NCBI RefSeq assembly: GCF_020251205.1
Contig: NZ_JAIWYX010000005.1
Location: 1 to 64,000, forward strand
Source of the DNA: Arthrobacter sp. M4
GTDB taxonomy: Bacteria; Actinomycetota; Actinomycetes; Actinomycetales; Micrococcaceae
Reading direction: 5' to 3'
Length of the DNA: 64,000 bases
The translations under genes were made by a program, and so were the position numbers. The stretch's first letter is position 1. Each line of letters begins with the position of its first letter. Shown in pieces: positions 17,944-26,462 of the stretch. The notes beneath the pieces were generated by a model. The model had not been told where the DNA came from, searched no databases, and saw nothing but the letters and a program-made list of their open reading frames with translations.

Positions 17944-18870
17944 ATGCCAGCTTCCACCACCAAGCCGCCCACTTTCACAAGACTCAGCGCCTTTCCGCTG
18001 ACGCCCATGGACGAAGATGGCATCGACGAAGCCGCGTTCGCGAGGTTGGTGAGTCGGCTCGCCTCGGCTGGCGTGGACTCGATCGGCGCGCTCGGCTCCA
18101 CGGGCAGCTATGCCTACCTCACTCAGGCGGAACGTGCCCGCGTAGCGCGGATCGCCGTGCAGCATGCGGGCAATGTTCCTGTCATCGTCGGGATTGGTGC
18201 GCTCCGAACCAAGCAAGTACTGGCCTTGGCTGCGGATGCCCAAAACGCGGGCGCTGCCGGAGTGCTGCTGGCACCTGTTTCCTATCAATCGCTTACCGAA
18301 GACGAAGTGTTCGGGCTATACCAGGACGTCACGCGTGAGCTCTCCGTGCCGCTCTGTGTCTATGACAACCCAGCCACCACGCACTTCCAATTCAGCGACG
18401 AACTGCACGCCCGTATTGCCCATTTGCCGCACGTTGCGTCGATCAAAATCCCGCCTGTGCCTTCCGATTCTGACGCGGCACGGGCACGGGTTGACGGGCT
18501 GAGGTCCGGAATTCCGTCGTCAGTCACCATTGGCGTCAGCGGCGACGCCGCAGCCGTGGATGGACTCAACGCTGGCTGCGACGCCTGGTATAGCGTCCTC
18601 GCCGGACTCCTGCCCAAACCGTGCCTGGCGATAAGTCGCGCCTTCTCCCGCGGAGACATTGAGGGGGCCGCGCGGCAGTCGGCCCTACTCGAGCCGGTTT
18701 GGGCGCTCTTCCGAACCCATGGAAGCTTGCGCGTGGTCGCTACCATGGCTGAAGAACTCGGATTGACCGGGTCGCCCAACCTGCCCCAGCCCCTGCGAGC
18801 CCTCGACTGGGCGGGGCGGGCACTGGTCAGGGATGCCCTGCAGGCAATCGGCGTAGTGGACTGGTCCTAA
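17944..18870 (+). CDS. Dihydrodipicolinate synthase-family aldolase
   Basis: Class I pyruvate aldolase/lyase of the DapA/N-acetylneuraminate lyase superfamily, 308 residues. The Schiff-base Lys is in VASIKIPP, the catalytic Tyr in CVYDNPATT, and the substrate loop reads GSTGSYAYLT instead of the GTTGE of true DapA. With that change and no lysine genes nearby, a sugar-acid or other keto-acid aldolase is more likely than lysine synthesis. TAACAT at 17931-17936 lies 7 bases before the ATG and there is no Shine-Dalgarno sequence, suggesting a leaderless mRNA. Convergent with the MFS gene. Confidence 0.85.
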   Translation: MPASTTKPPTFTRLSAFPLTPMDEDGIDEAAFARLVSRLASAGVDSIGALGSTGSYAYLTQAERARVARIAVQHAGNVPVIVGIGALRTKQVLALAADAQNAGAAGVLLAPVSYQSLTEDEVFGLYQDVTRELSVPLCVYDNPATTHFQFSDELHARIAHLPHVASIKIPPVPSDSDAARARVDGLRSGIPSSVTIGVSGDAAAVDGLNAGCDAWYSVLAGLLPKPCLAISRAFSRGDIEGAARQSALLEPVWALFRTHGSLRVVATMAEELGLTGSPNLPQPLRALDWAGRALVRDALQAIGVVDWS

Positions 18871-18895
18871 TTCCCCTGGGGATTCACGTGGCCGT

Positions 18896-20185
18896 TTAGG
18901 CTGTTTGGGCTTTTTTGGCGCTACGGCGGGCCCAAAGCAGCACTGGGATCAGCAGCAGGGACAGGAATCCGCCGGCCATGGACAGTGTGGCGTAGCTTGT
19001 GGACGCCATAACGACGCCGGACATGGCACCTCCGCCGGCGCCGGCGAGGGCGATGAGGACGTCGATGGTGCCTTGAATTCGCGGACGGTTTTCCGGCACT
19101 GTAGCGTCCACAACCAAGGCCGTTCCCGAAATAAGTCCAAAATTCCAGCCCAGGCCAAGCAGCACGAGGGCGAGGATCAGCGTCCCGAGCGAGTCGCCGG
19201 GAGCAAATGCCGCCACCACACCGGCTGCAAGCAGAGTAAGGCCTGACGCGACGGCCATGGGCGCCCGACCGACCTTGTCCACCAGCGCACCTGTCAGCAG
19301 TGACGGAAGGTACATCGCGGCAACATGCAGGCCAATAACAAGTCCTACGGCGTCCAGACCCTGATGGTGTGCCCGCATGTGGATCGGAGTCATGGTCATG
19401 ATCGCGACCATGGCGATCTGCGTGAGGATCATGACCGCAGCGCCTGCATAGGCGCCCACGCCCGGCCTCGGAACGCCGGGGGTGTCCCGCACTCCGTGGT
19501 CAGCCTGTTTAGCGGCAGCGTTGATCTTTCGCGCCAACAAGAACGGGTCAGGGCGCAGGAGCGCAAACAGAGTAGTTCCAGCAGCCAGGTAGGCGACGGC
19601 TGCCAGCAGGAACGGTCCGGCAAGAGGCGGGATGCCGATGCTCGCGGCGAATTGGCCGAGGGGTGTGATGAGGTTGGGACCGGCCACGGCGCCCAACGTC
19701 GTCGAGACCATCGCGACGCTTACGGCCTTGCCACGCTGCGAAGGAGCGGCCAGGTCAGTCCCTGCGTAGCGGGCCTGGAGATTGCTTGCCGTGCCAGCGC
19801 CGTACACGAACAGCGAAACCAACAACAGGGCAACTGCGCCCGTCACTGCGGCAATTACTACCCCGATCGCGCCCAGTCCGCCCGCGGCGAACCCAACTCC
19901 AAGGCCGATGCGGCGGCCCCAGCGTTGGGTGAAACGACCCACAAGGAAAGCGGTCAGGGCTGACCCGAGCGTGAACAGTGCGGTAGGCGAACCTGACAGG
20001 CCGTCGTTGCCCAGCATCTCCTGCGCCAGGAGTGCTCCAACCGAAATTCCCGCCGCCAAGCCCGCACCGCCGAGTACCTGGCTGAGCACCACAACGGTGA
20101 GCGTGCGCTTCTGGACGCGGCGCTTATGTTCCTCGCTCGCATCAAGCGCGGATAACGTTCCGCGTGTGTCATCAATTGACGTCAA
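18896..20185 (-). CDS. MFS transporter
   Basis: Major facilitator permease of 429 residues with 12 predicted membrane helices; substrate unknown. The loop between helices 2 and 3 is GRFTQRWGRRIGLGVG, the classical MFS motif, repeated weakly as LVDKVGRAPMAVASG in the second half. The start is TTG at 20185: AAGGAG lies 7 bases upstream, and no ATG is available nearby, so the rare start is well supported. Downstream of an arsenic operon terminator, hence probably an independent transcript. Confidence 0.88.
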   Translation of the reverse strand: MTSIDDTRGTLSALDASEEHKRRVQKRTLTVVVLSQVLGGAGLAAGISVGALLAQEMLGNDGLSGSPTALFTLGSALTAFLVGRFTQRWGRRIGLGVGFAAGGLGAIGVVIAAVTGAVALLLVSLFVYGAGTASNLQARYAGTDLAAPSQRGKAVSVAMVSTTLGAVAGPNLITPLGQFAASIGIPPLAGPFLLAAVAYLAAGTTLFALLRPDPFLLARKINAAAKQADHGVRDTPGVPRPGVGAYAGAAVMILTQIAMVAIMTMTPIHMRAHHQGLDAVGLVIGLHVAAMYLPSLLTGALVDKVGRAPMAVASGLTLLAAGVVAAFAPGDSLGTLILALVLLGLGWNFGLISGTALVVDATVPENRPRIQGTIDVLIALAGAGGGAMSGVVMASTSYATLSMAGGFLSLLLIPVLLWARRSAKKAQTA

Positions 20186-20339
20186 GTTCGATCTCCTTAT
20201 TCACACGCCACTCACGACGCTACGCGACATGCTCGCATCTCAAGCCTTCTAGGTGAGCATGGTTGCACTCAATACAGTGTGTCGGCTGCTGGTGGACCTC
20301 CAAGTAGCTTTCCACCGAATGGACCGGGCAGATGCGCCA

Positions 20340-20373
20340 AAAGGACCCTGCTGCGGTGGCAGCAGGGTCCTTT
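20340..20373. terminator. Strong symmetric terminator after the arsenic operon
   Basis: AAAGGACCCTGCTGC at 20340-20354 and its exact reverse complement at 20359-20373 form a 15-bp stem with a GGTG loop. A T-rich run follows on either strand (TTTCTTT rightward; TTTTGG leftward), so it can end the minus-strand arsenic operon. Confidence 0.85.
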
Positions 20374-20424
20374 CTTTGGTCGATAGTGTCCGTTTCGGGT
20401 TGTGGACTCTGAGCGCCAAAGGAA

Positions 20425-21112
20425 TCAGATCGAGGCGCCCGAGCTCAATTCTGCGTAGAGCTTGGTGACCCTGTCCTTGATGTCGTCGCGGACGAGTCGC
20501 ATGCGTTCCATGCCTTCGATGCCGCGTTGAGAGCGTTTCGAGGGGCTGATTAGCGGGCTCCGGCAGTTCCCAGTCCTCGTAGCGTTTGCCGGGGTAGATC
20601 GGGCAGGAGTCGCCGCAGCCCATTGTGATCACCACGTCAGAGGCCCGGACAACGTCGTCGGTGAGGGGTTTGGGGTAGTTCCGGGTGAGGTCCAGTCCCA
20701 TTTCGGACATGGCGGTTACGACGGCGGGGTCCAGTTCAGCCGCCGGTTGGGATCCGGCAGACCGGACGGTGATGCGTCCCTTGGCCTCGACTGTGAGCAG
20801 GGCGGCGGCCATCTGGGAGCGGCCGGCGTTTTGGACGCAGACGAACAATACTTCGGGGACGTCGGTGTCGATGGCGCCTTTGGATTTGGCCAGGGCGTTG
20901 AGCCGGTCGGTGACGAAGTGTTCGGTGGTGGCGGGCAGGTGGGTGGTGATTTTCGCGGTGCGGGCCAGGGCGGTGTAGGACTCAAAGACGTAGCGTTCAA
21001 TGGTTTCGGCGGCGAAGACACCGGTGAACCGTTCGGTGAGGCGTTCGCTGATGCGTTGCAGGACCTCGGTGTTGTCCTGCAGGCCCAGGCTGGTTTCTTG
21101 GTTTTCAGTCAT
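20425..21112 (-). pseudogene. arsC: Arsenate reductase with N-terminal helical domain, frameshifted
   Basis: Low-molecular-weight phosphatase-type arsenate reductase with an extra N-terminal helical domain (about residues 1-85), as in one group of corynebacterial ArsC. The P-loop CVQNAGRSQ (Cys92) and [18 protein letters not shown] are intact. After about ANQPLETLS the frame breaks, near 20522-20545: the proper end ([19 protein letters not shown] and on to a TGA at 20425-20427) continues in another frame, while the original frame runs to 20249 as nonsense. One inserted or deleted base explains this. The catalytic Cys residues precede the break, so residual activity is conceivable. Last gene of the arsenic operon. 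Confidence 0.85.
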
Positions 21113-21168
21113 GACAGCACTCCAATTTCGTGGATGACGGACTGATGGTTATTCAGTTCTGGCTGTAT

Positions 21169-22542
21169 TCAATTGCTGTCGGAGCGGCCGTGGGCCAGTC
21201 CGGTGGGGATACCGATGAGGACAGGTTCCGGCGTGCCGCAGCACCGGCCCTCGATGTCGACGTCGTCCGGTGCGGGGAAATCGCGGCCGGTTGCGGTGTC
21301 GATGGAGCAGACTCCGGTTGCGGGCAGTTCCAGCTGCACGGTGTCGGCGGAATGGTGATCGCCGGCCAGGGCCGCGGCAACGGAGCGGACCTGTTCGTAG
21401 CCGGTGGCGAGCAGGAACGTGGGGGCGCGGCCGTATGACTTCATGCCCACGATGTAGAAGTCTTTCTCCGGGTGGGCCAGAAGTTTCGCCCCGTGCGGGG
21501 GAACGGTGCCGCAGGAGTGGAATTCCGGGTCAATCAAGGGTCCAAGCTGCACGGGTGCCTCGACGGCGGGGTCCAGTTCGAGCCGCACCTCGCGCAGTAT
21601 GTCAAGGTCCGGGCGGAATCCTGTGCAGGGCACTATGACGTCCGCCTCCAGCGTGCGGCCATCAACTGCTTCGACTCTCACGTGGGAGTTCAGGGTTTTC
21701 AGGGAGCTGATGCCAAAGCCGGTGTGCAGTTCGATGGTGCCCGCTTCGACGAGTCGGCGCAGGCGGGAACCGAGCTGCCCGCGGGCGGGGAGCCCGTCCG
21801 CCTCGCCGCCGCCGTAGGCCTTCTGCCCGGATGCTCCCCGGACGGCCCAGAGGATCCGGGTGTCGGACTCTTCCCTGGCAAGGCTGGCCAGGCTGATGAG
21901 CGAGTTCGCGGCCGAGTGCCCGGCCCCGACCACCAGAACACGGCGTCCGGCGAAGGCGGCACGATCAAGGCCGGTGACGTCCGGCAGCGGCGAGGAAATC
22001 CGCTCCGCCGCGCCGTCTTCACCGAGGGCAGGGAGCCCCGAGGTGCCCAGCGGGTTGCGCTGGGACCAGGTGCCGGAGGCATCAATGACAGCTGCCACGG
22101 TGTGGTCACGGACTTCGCCGTCCTCATGCTGGACGCGGACGGTAAACGGAGTGGTGTCCCGATCCCGGACATGGGTTTTGTCCAGGCCCTGCCGTGTCAC
22201 AGCGGTGACACGGGATCCGGTCTGGAGCCGGGATCGGATGGCAGGCAATGCGGCCAGCGGAGCCAGATAGTCGTCGATGAGTTCCCCGCCCCAGGGCAGC
22301 GCTGTGGGGCGGGGTGCTTCCCAGCCGCCGGCTTCCAGGAGCCGGACGGCGGCGGGGTCCAGGTTGAAGCGCCACGGGGAGAACAGCCGGATGTGCCGCC
22401 ACTGCTCGATCGCTGCCCCCACGGTAGGGCCGGCTTCGAAGATGACCGGTTCGAGGCCTTGTTCGAGCAGGTGCGCGGCGGCGGCCAGTCCGACGGGTCC
22501 GGCCCCGATCACGGCCACCGGGAGGTTCTTCCTCGAATCCAT
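21169..22542 (-). CDS. ArsO-like FAD-dependent monooxygenase/oxidoreductase
   Basis: 457-residue flavoprotein of the flavin-containing monooxygenase type found in actinobacterial arsenic operons (ArsO). FAD-binding GAGPVGLAAAAHLLEQG near the start and a second dinucleotide site VVGAGHSAANSL near 210 are clear; CTGFRPDLDIL near 340 is typical. The tail carries three Cys (CSIDTATGRDF and EGRCCGTPEP), which could touch a thiol or arsenic ligand. Start at 22542 is backed by GAGG 5-6 bases upstream. It lies 56 bases upstream of the frameshifted arsC, and 88 bases after the Cys-rich peptide gene. Confidence 0.82.
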   Translation of the reverse strand: MDSRKNLPVAVIGAGPVGLAAAAHLLEQGLEPVIFEAGPTVGAAIEQWRHIRLFSPWRFNLDPAAVRLLEAGGWEAPRPTALPWGGELIDDYLAPLAALPAIRSRLQTGSRVTAVTRQGLDKTHVRDRDTTPFTVRVQHEDGEVRDHTVAAVIDASGTWSQRNPLGTSGLPALGEDGAAERISSPLPDVTGLDRAAFAGRRVLVVGAGHSAANSLISLASLAREESDTRILWAVRGASGQKAYGGGEADGLPARGQLGSRLRRLVEAGTIELHTGFGISSLKTLNSHVRVEAVDGRTLEADVIVPCTGFRPDLDILREVRLELDPAVEAPVQLGPLIDPEFHSCGTVPPHGAKLLAHPEKDFYIVGMKSYGRAPTFLLATGYEQVRSVAAALAGDHHSADTVQLELPATGVCSIDTATGRDFPAPDDVDIEGRCCGTPEPVLIGIPTGLAHGRSDSN

Positions 22543-22630
22543 GCTGTCCTCTTTCAATCCGTACCTGTGGCGGGTTGTTATGTGGGCCTGCCGGTCCCTT
22601 GTGGGGGCCGGCAAAATGCGTCGGCGGAGT

Positions 22631-22699
22631 TCAGCAGCATTCCTGGCCGGTGCAGCAATCTTCGTCGGAGCAGTCCCAGTCGGTGTTTCCCGTTGTCAT
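22631..22699 (-). CDS. 22-residue Cys-rich micro-protein of the arsenic operon
   Basis: Short frame with a strong ribosome site: GGAGGGGG and then AAAAGG before the ATG at 22699. The peptide has five Cys in 22 residues (10, 15, 16, 21, 22), arranged C-x4-CC-x4-CC, plus four Asp, two Glu and one Trp. CC pairs spaced like this can bind soft metal ions such as arsenite or antimonite. It sits in an arsenic operon, 26 bases after the decayed trxB and before the ArsO-like gene. I know no described family; role as an arsenic-binding peptide is inference. Confidence 0.6.
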   Translation of the reverse strand: MTTGNTDWDCSDEDCCTGQECC

Positions 22700-22725
22700 C
22701 CTTTTCACCCCCTCCCTGATGGCAG

Positions 22726-23222
<497 letters not shown>

Positions 23223-23254
23223 GGGATTCTGTACCTGTCTGAGGACGGCGCGGG

Positions 23255-23665
23255 TTATCTGGCGGGGGTGATCAGGGACTCGATCAGTGCTTCCACGCGA
23301 GTCTTGATTTCATCGCGGATCGGGCGGACTGACTCGACGCCTTTGCCTGCCGGGTCTTCCAGGACCCAGTCCTCGTAGCGTTTGCCGGGGAAGTAGGGGC
23401 ATTCGTCGCCGCAGCCCATGGTGATCACGACGTCCGAATCCTTCACCGCCTCGGTGGTGAGGATTTTGGGGATCTCGGCGGCGATGTCGATGCCGACCTC
23501 GGCCATGGCCTCCATGGCGGCAGGGTTGACCCTGTCAGCGGGCTGGGACCCGGCGGAACGGACCTCGATGTTTCCCTTGGAGAGGGTGGTGAGGAAGGCG
23601 GCTGCCATCTGGGAGCGTCCGGCGTTGTGGACGCAGACGAAGAGTACGGAGGGCTTGTCGCTCAT
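23255..23665 (-). CDS. arsC: Arsenate reductase
   Basis: Reduces arsenate to arsenite. 136-residue low-molecular-weight phosphatase fold with the P-loop CVHNAGRSQ (Cys11), the [18 protein letters not shown] block carrying two more Cys, and the usual C-terminal helix ([15 protein letters not shown]). The ATG at 23665 overlaps the upstream aquaglyceroporin stop as ATGA, indicating translational coupling. It is the intact ArsC of this operon; the second copy at 20425-21112 is frameshifted. Confidence 0.95.
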   Translation of the reverse strand: MSDKPSVLFVCVHNAGRSQMAAAFLTTLSKGNIEVRSAGSQPADRVNPAAMEAMAEVGIDIAAEIPKILTTEAVKDSDVVITMGCGDECPYFPGKRYEDWVLEDPAGKGVESVRPIRDEIKTRVEALIESLITPAR

Positions 23666-24372
23666 GAGAGGACCTTTCGATCGGCCGCCGACCCATCGGC
23701 GGCGGCAGGAACAACAACAGCTGGGAAGAGGTATCGGATGAGGACAAACCCGGCGGCGCCGCCCAGCAACTGGGCAAGGATGAACGCCGGCGCGGAGGAC
23801 GGGGCGATCCCGGCGAAGGTGTCGGTGATGGTCCTGGCAACGGTCACCGCCGGGTTGGCGAAGCTGGTGGAGCTCGTGAACCAGTACGCCGCGGCGATGT
23901 AACCGCCCACGGCGAAAGCGACCCGTCCGGCCCCGCCCGAGCGGACGGTGCCGAAGATGACCAAAAGCAACCCGATGGTCGCAATGACTTCGCCAAGCCA
24001 CAGCCCCGTCCCGGTACGCTCATGCGTTGAGAGGGTCACGGCGTTCAGGTTGAACATCAGGTTCGCCAGCACGGTCCCGGCCAGGCCTCCCGCGAACTGG
24101 GCGACAACCAGAGCCGCCGCGGTGCGGATGTCCACCAGCCCCAGCGCCCGCTCAACCAGCGTCACCACCGGGTTGAAAGATGCCGAGACCGGCTGCAGGG
24201 CCACGATCAGAGCCACCAGCACGGCGCCGGTGGCGATGCTGTTCTGCAGCAACTGCAGGCCGACATCGTTCGGGGACAGTCGGGAGGCCATGACACCGGA
24301 GCCGACCACGGCCATGACAAGGAAAGCGGTGCCAACGAACTCCGCCGCGGCCCGCCGAATCAACCCACTCAC
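23662..24372 (-). CDS. Aquaglyceroporin (MIP family), arsenic operon
   Basis: Membrane channel of the major intrinsic protein family, 236 residues with six helices and two half-helices. The pore motifs are NPV at 67-69 (SFNPVVTL) and NPA at 173-175 (FANPAVTVART). Placed between arsR and arsC as AqpS is in Sinorhizobium, it probably lets arsenite made by ArsC flow out. The GTG at 24372 overlaps the arsR stop, and the end overlaps the arsC start by ATGA; both junctions point to one tightly coupled mRNA. No ArsB or Acr3 pump is visible in the window. Confidence 0.9.
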   Translation of the reverse strand: MSGLIRRAAAEFVGTAFLVMAVVGSGVMASRLSPNDVGLQLLQNSIATGAVLVALIVALQPVSASFNPVVTLVERALGLVDIRTAAALVVAQFAGGLAGTVLANLMFNLNAVTLSTHERTGTGLWLGEVIATIGLLLVIFGTVRSGGAGRVAFAVGGYIAAAYWFTSSTSFANPAVTVARTITDTFAGIAPSSAPAFILAQLLGGAAGFVLIRYLFPAVVVPAAADGSAADRKVLS

Positions 24373-24725
24373 CGGCCCTGTCCACCGATCAGCGCGCCAA
24401 GGTCCTTCAGGGCATCGGTTTGGGCACGGTAGTACACCCAGACACCGCGCTTGCTCCGCTCCAGCAGCCCGGCCTCGTGCAGGATTTTCAGATGGTGGCT
24501 GATCGTGGGCTGGGACAGCTCGAAGGCATCGTTCAGGTCGCAGACACAGGCCTCTCCGCCCTCGTGCGAGGCCACCAGGGACATCAGCCGCAGCCGCACA
24601 GGATCGCCCAAAGCTTTCAGCAGCGGTGCGATCCCCTCGGCCTCTGTCTCCGACAAGGGCTCCCGGGACAGCGGCGAGCAGCACGCCACCGTCTGGACAG
24701 GTGTTAACTCCAAGGACATAGACAC
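24369..24725 (-). CDS. arsR: ArsR-family arsenic-responsive repressor
   Basis: Winged-helix repressor of 118 residues. The recognition region is FELSQPTISHHLKILHEAGLL (helix about 70-90) and the wing RSKRGVWVYYRAQ. Cys15-Cys16 near the N-terminus, as in Corynebacterium ArsR where an N-terminal Cys pair joins a third Cys to bind arsenite, and Cys60/Cys62 in EACVCDL are candidate ligands. The GTG at 24725 lies 7 bases after the -10 box, so the mRNA may be leaderless; an ATG at 24719 is the alternative. First gene of the arsenic operon. Confidence 0.94.
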   Translation of the reverse strand: MSMSLELTPVQTVACCSPLSREPLSETEAEGIAPLLKALGDPVRLRLMSLVASHEGGEACVCDLNDAFELSQPTISHHLKILHEAGLLERSKRGVWVYYRAQTDALKDLGALIGGQGR

Positions 24726-24727
24726 AC

Positions 24728-24760
24728 GTAAATATTTACATCTGTCGATATTTAAGGCAA
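24728..24760 (-). promoter_or_regulatory. ars promoter with overlapping palindromic operator
   Basis: Read leftward: TTGCCT (24760-24755) and TAAATA (24738-24733) are spaced 16 bases apart, and the arsR GTG follows 7 bases later. GTAAATATTTAC (24728-24739), a perfect 12-bp palindrome, covers the -10 box, a likely ArsR site; a second TAAATAT lies just upstream. Confidence 0.65.
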
Positions 24761-24870
24761 GACAGGGACGTCGGTCGGCGGTGGCCCGTTGACTGTTGCC
24801 GCATCGGGTAGCTTGCGGGCAACACTGGCCGAGGCGGTGATTTGCGCGGCCACCCTAGCGCGGATGAGTC

Positions 24871-25401
24871 CTACCGACTGAACGTCCCCGTCACCCTGCC
24901 GGTCGCCAGAACATGCCCCTTCAACGCCTGCGGCAACTTGTTCGCGTGGGCACCGGATGGCAGGTTCAAGTGCTCCACGTCCAGAGCGTGCACCCGCACA
25001 ATGTAATGATGCAGCCCATGTCCCCGCGGAGGTGCCGCACCCAGATAGCCGACGGAATCGCCGTCGTTCTTGAGTTGCTTGGCGCCCGACGGCAGGGACG
25101 CGCCATCCTCGGCCCCGGCACCAGAGGACAGTGAAGTAACCGACGCCGGAATGTCCACCGCGGCCCAATGCCAGAACCCGCCGGCACCCGGCGCGTCCGG
25201 GTCGTGCACTGAAATGGCATAACTGAGCGTCCCCTGCGGCGCGCCCGACCAACTCAACTGCGGGGAAATGTCCCGCCCACCGTGAACGCCCATGCGGCCA
25301 CTGCACTGCTCCAGCGGCAGCGTCGAACCATCGGTGAAGGAACTGCTGCTGACTGACAAAGTTGCTCCGCCGTGCAACGAAGCGAATGGATCACCGGACA
25401 T
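24871..25401 (-). CDS. YbhB/YbcL (PEBP / Raf kinase inhibitor-like) protein
   Basis: Phosphatidylethanolamine-binding-protein fold, 176 residues. The anion-binding site motif is VHDPDAPGAGGFWHW and the second block GYLGAAPPRGHGLHHY; both match bacterial YbhB. No signal peptide is present, so it is cytoplasmic. Biochemical role of bacterial members is uncertain. It starts 5 bases after the PfkB kinase stop, so the two are co-transcribed. Confidence 0.9.
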   Translation of the reverse strand: MSGDPFASLHGGATLSVSSSSFTDGSTLPLEQCSGRMGVHGGRDISPQLSWSGAPQGTLSYAISVHDPDAPGAGGFWHWAAVDIPASVTSLSSGAGAEDGASLPSGAKQLKNDGDSVGYLGAAPPRGHGLHHYIVRVHALDVEHLNLPSGAHANKLPQALKGHVLATGRVTGTFSR

Positions 25402-25406
25402 CTCAA

Positions 25407-26390
25407 TTACCTCTCTCCCGAATAATCCGGCTGCGGTAGGCCCGCATCCAACGTCAAGGAATCGCCGTTCATTTCGGCGCGGGTGGGCGGATTGGCGCCA
25501 GGCCTGGAGACCGTGATGGCTGCCGCCCGAGCCGCGTGCCGTAACAGCGCCTCAAGAACTTCGGCCGGCATGGACCTGAGCGAATGCCTGTATTGGCCAC
25601 CTACCAGACCCCGGTCCACCAGCCCGGACAGCAACCCCGCCATAAAGGAATCCCCAGCCCCTACAGTATCGGCCACGGCCACCTTGGGAGCGGGAACATG
25701 AGCCTCGCCGGCAGCGGTAATTCCCCAAGGTCCCTCGGATCCGCGCGTCACCACCACCACTGCCGGGCCGTCGTCGGGCCCTCCGATGGCGAACCAGCGG
25801 CGGGCCGATTCCAAAACATCAACGCCGGGATACAGCCAGGCGAGGTCCTCATCGGATGCCTTGACAACGTCGGCCAGCTTCACGAATCTCTCCGTCTGCC
25901 GCCGGGCATAGTCACGGTCAGTAATGATGGTGGGCCGGCAGTTGGGGTCGAAGCTGACGGTGGCGCTTGGGTGGGCGTGTTCGACGGCGGCGAGCACCGT
26001 ATCCGCGCCCGGCTCCAGCATCGTCGCGATGGAACCGGTGTGCAGGAGCGTGGCTCCCTGAAGCATAAAGGGCAAACGATCCTTCAGCCCGGGGAGCTCC
26101 CACAGGAGGTCGAACGTGTAGGTGGCGGCGCCGTCGTCGTTAATAAGGGCGGTGGCCACGCTGGTTGGCTTGTCGTCCGGCGGCAGTGGCACCAGAACTG
26201 AACTGGACCGTAGGTGCGCAGCTACGGAATCGCCGTATGGGTCGCGCCCATAGCGCCCGATGAACTGCACCGCGTGATCAAGCCGCGCCAGTCCGACTGC
26301 CACGTTGAGCGGGCTGCCGCCCACGTGGGCCTCGATGCCCGTGGAGCGTTGGACGACGTCGACCAGGCCTTCACCAATCACTGTGAGCAT
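25407..26390 (-). CDS. PfkB-family carbohydrate kinase (fructokinase-like)
   Basis: Sugar kinase of the ribokinase/PfkB family, 327 residues. The N-terminal GGSPLNVAVGLARL binds the sugar and the C-terminal DTVGAGDSFMAGLL carries the catalytic Asp and the anion hole. Resemblance is to fructokinase or 5-dehydro-2-deoxygluconokinase types; the substrate is not certain. First gene of a pair with the PEBP protein. Confidence 0.9.
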   Translation of the reverse strand: MLTVIGEGLVDVVQRSTGIEAHVGGSPLNVAVGLARLDHAVQFIGRYGRDPYGDSVAAHLRSSSVLVPLPPDDKPTSVATALINDDGAATYTFDLLWELPGLKDRLPFMLQGATLLHTGSIATMLEPGADTVLAAVEHAHPSATVSFDPNCRPTIITDRDYARRQTERFVKLADVVKASDEDLAWLYPGVDVLESARRWFAIGGPDDGPAVVVVTRGSEGPWGITAAGEAHVPAPKVAVADTVGAGDSFMAGLLSGLVDRGLVGGQYRHSLRSMPAEVLEALLRHAARAAAITVSRPGANPPTRAEMNGDSLTLDAGLPQPDYSGER

Positions 26391-26462
26391 GCACCAACTG
26401 TGCCACGCTCACCGGCTCGCGGCGACCCCTGAAGTCAGGTTCTTTTGCCCGCGGGACGCCCC

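Noticed and set aside
20249..20424. Extension of the arsC reading frame to 20249
   Set aside because: It follows the frameshift, crosses a strong terminator and is Arg/Thr-rich without similarity; the true C-terminus lies in another frame ending at 20425.
21472..22719. Plus-strand open frame of 415 codons opposite the ArsO-like gene
   Set aside because: It mirrors a gene with clear flavin-binding motifs; the product is Gly/Arg-rich, lacks any domain and has no ribosome site. Typical shadow of high-GC coding DNA.
23666..24001. N-terminal extension of the intact arsC to 24001
   Set aside because: It is His/Arg-rich nonsense antiframe of the aquaglyceroporin; the ATG at 23665 gives the standard ArsC length.
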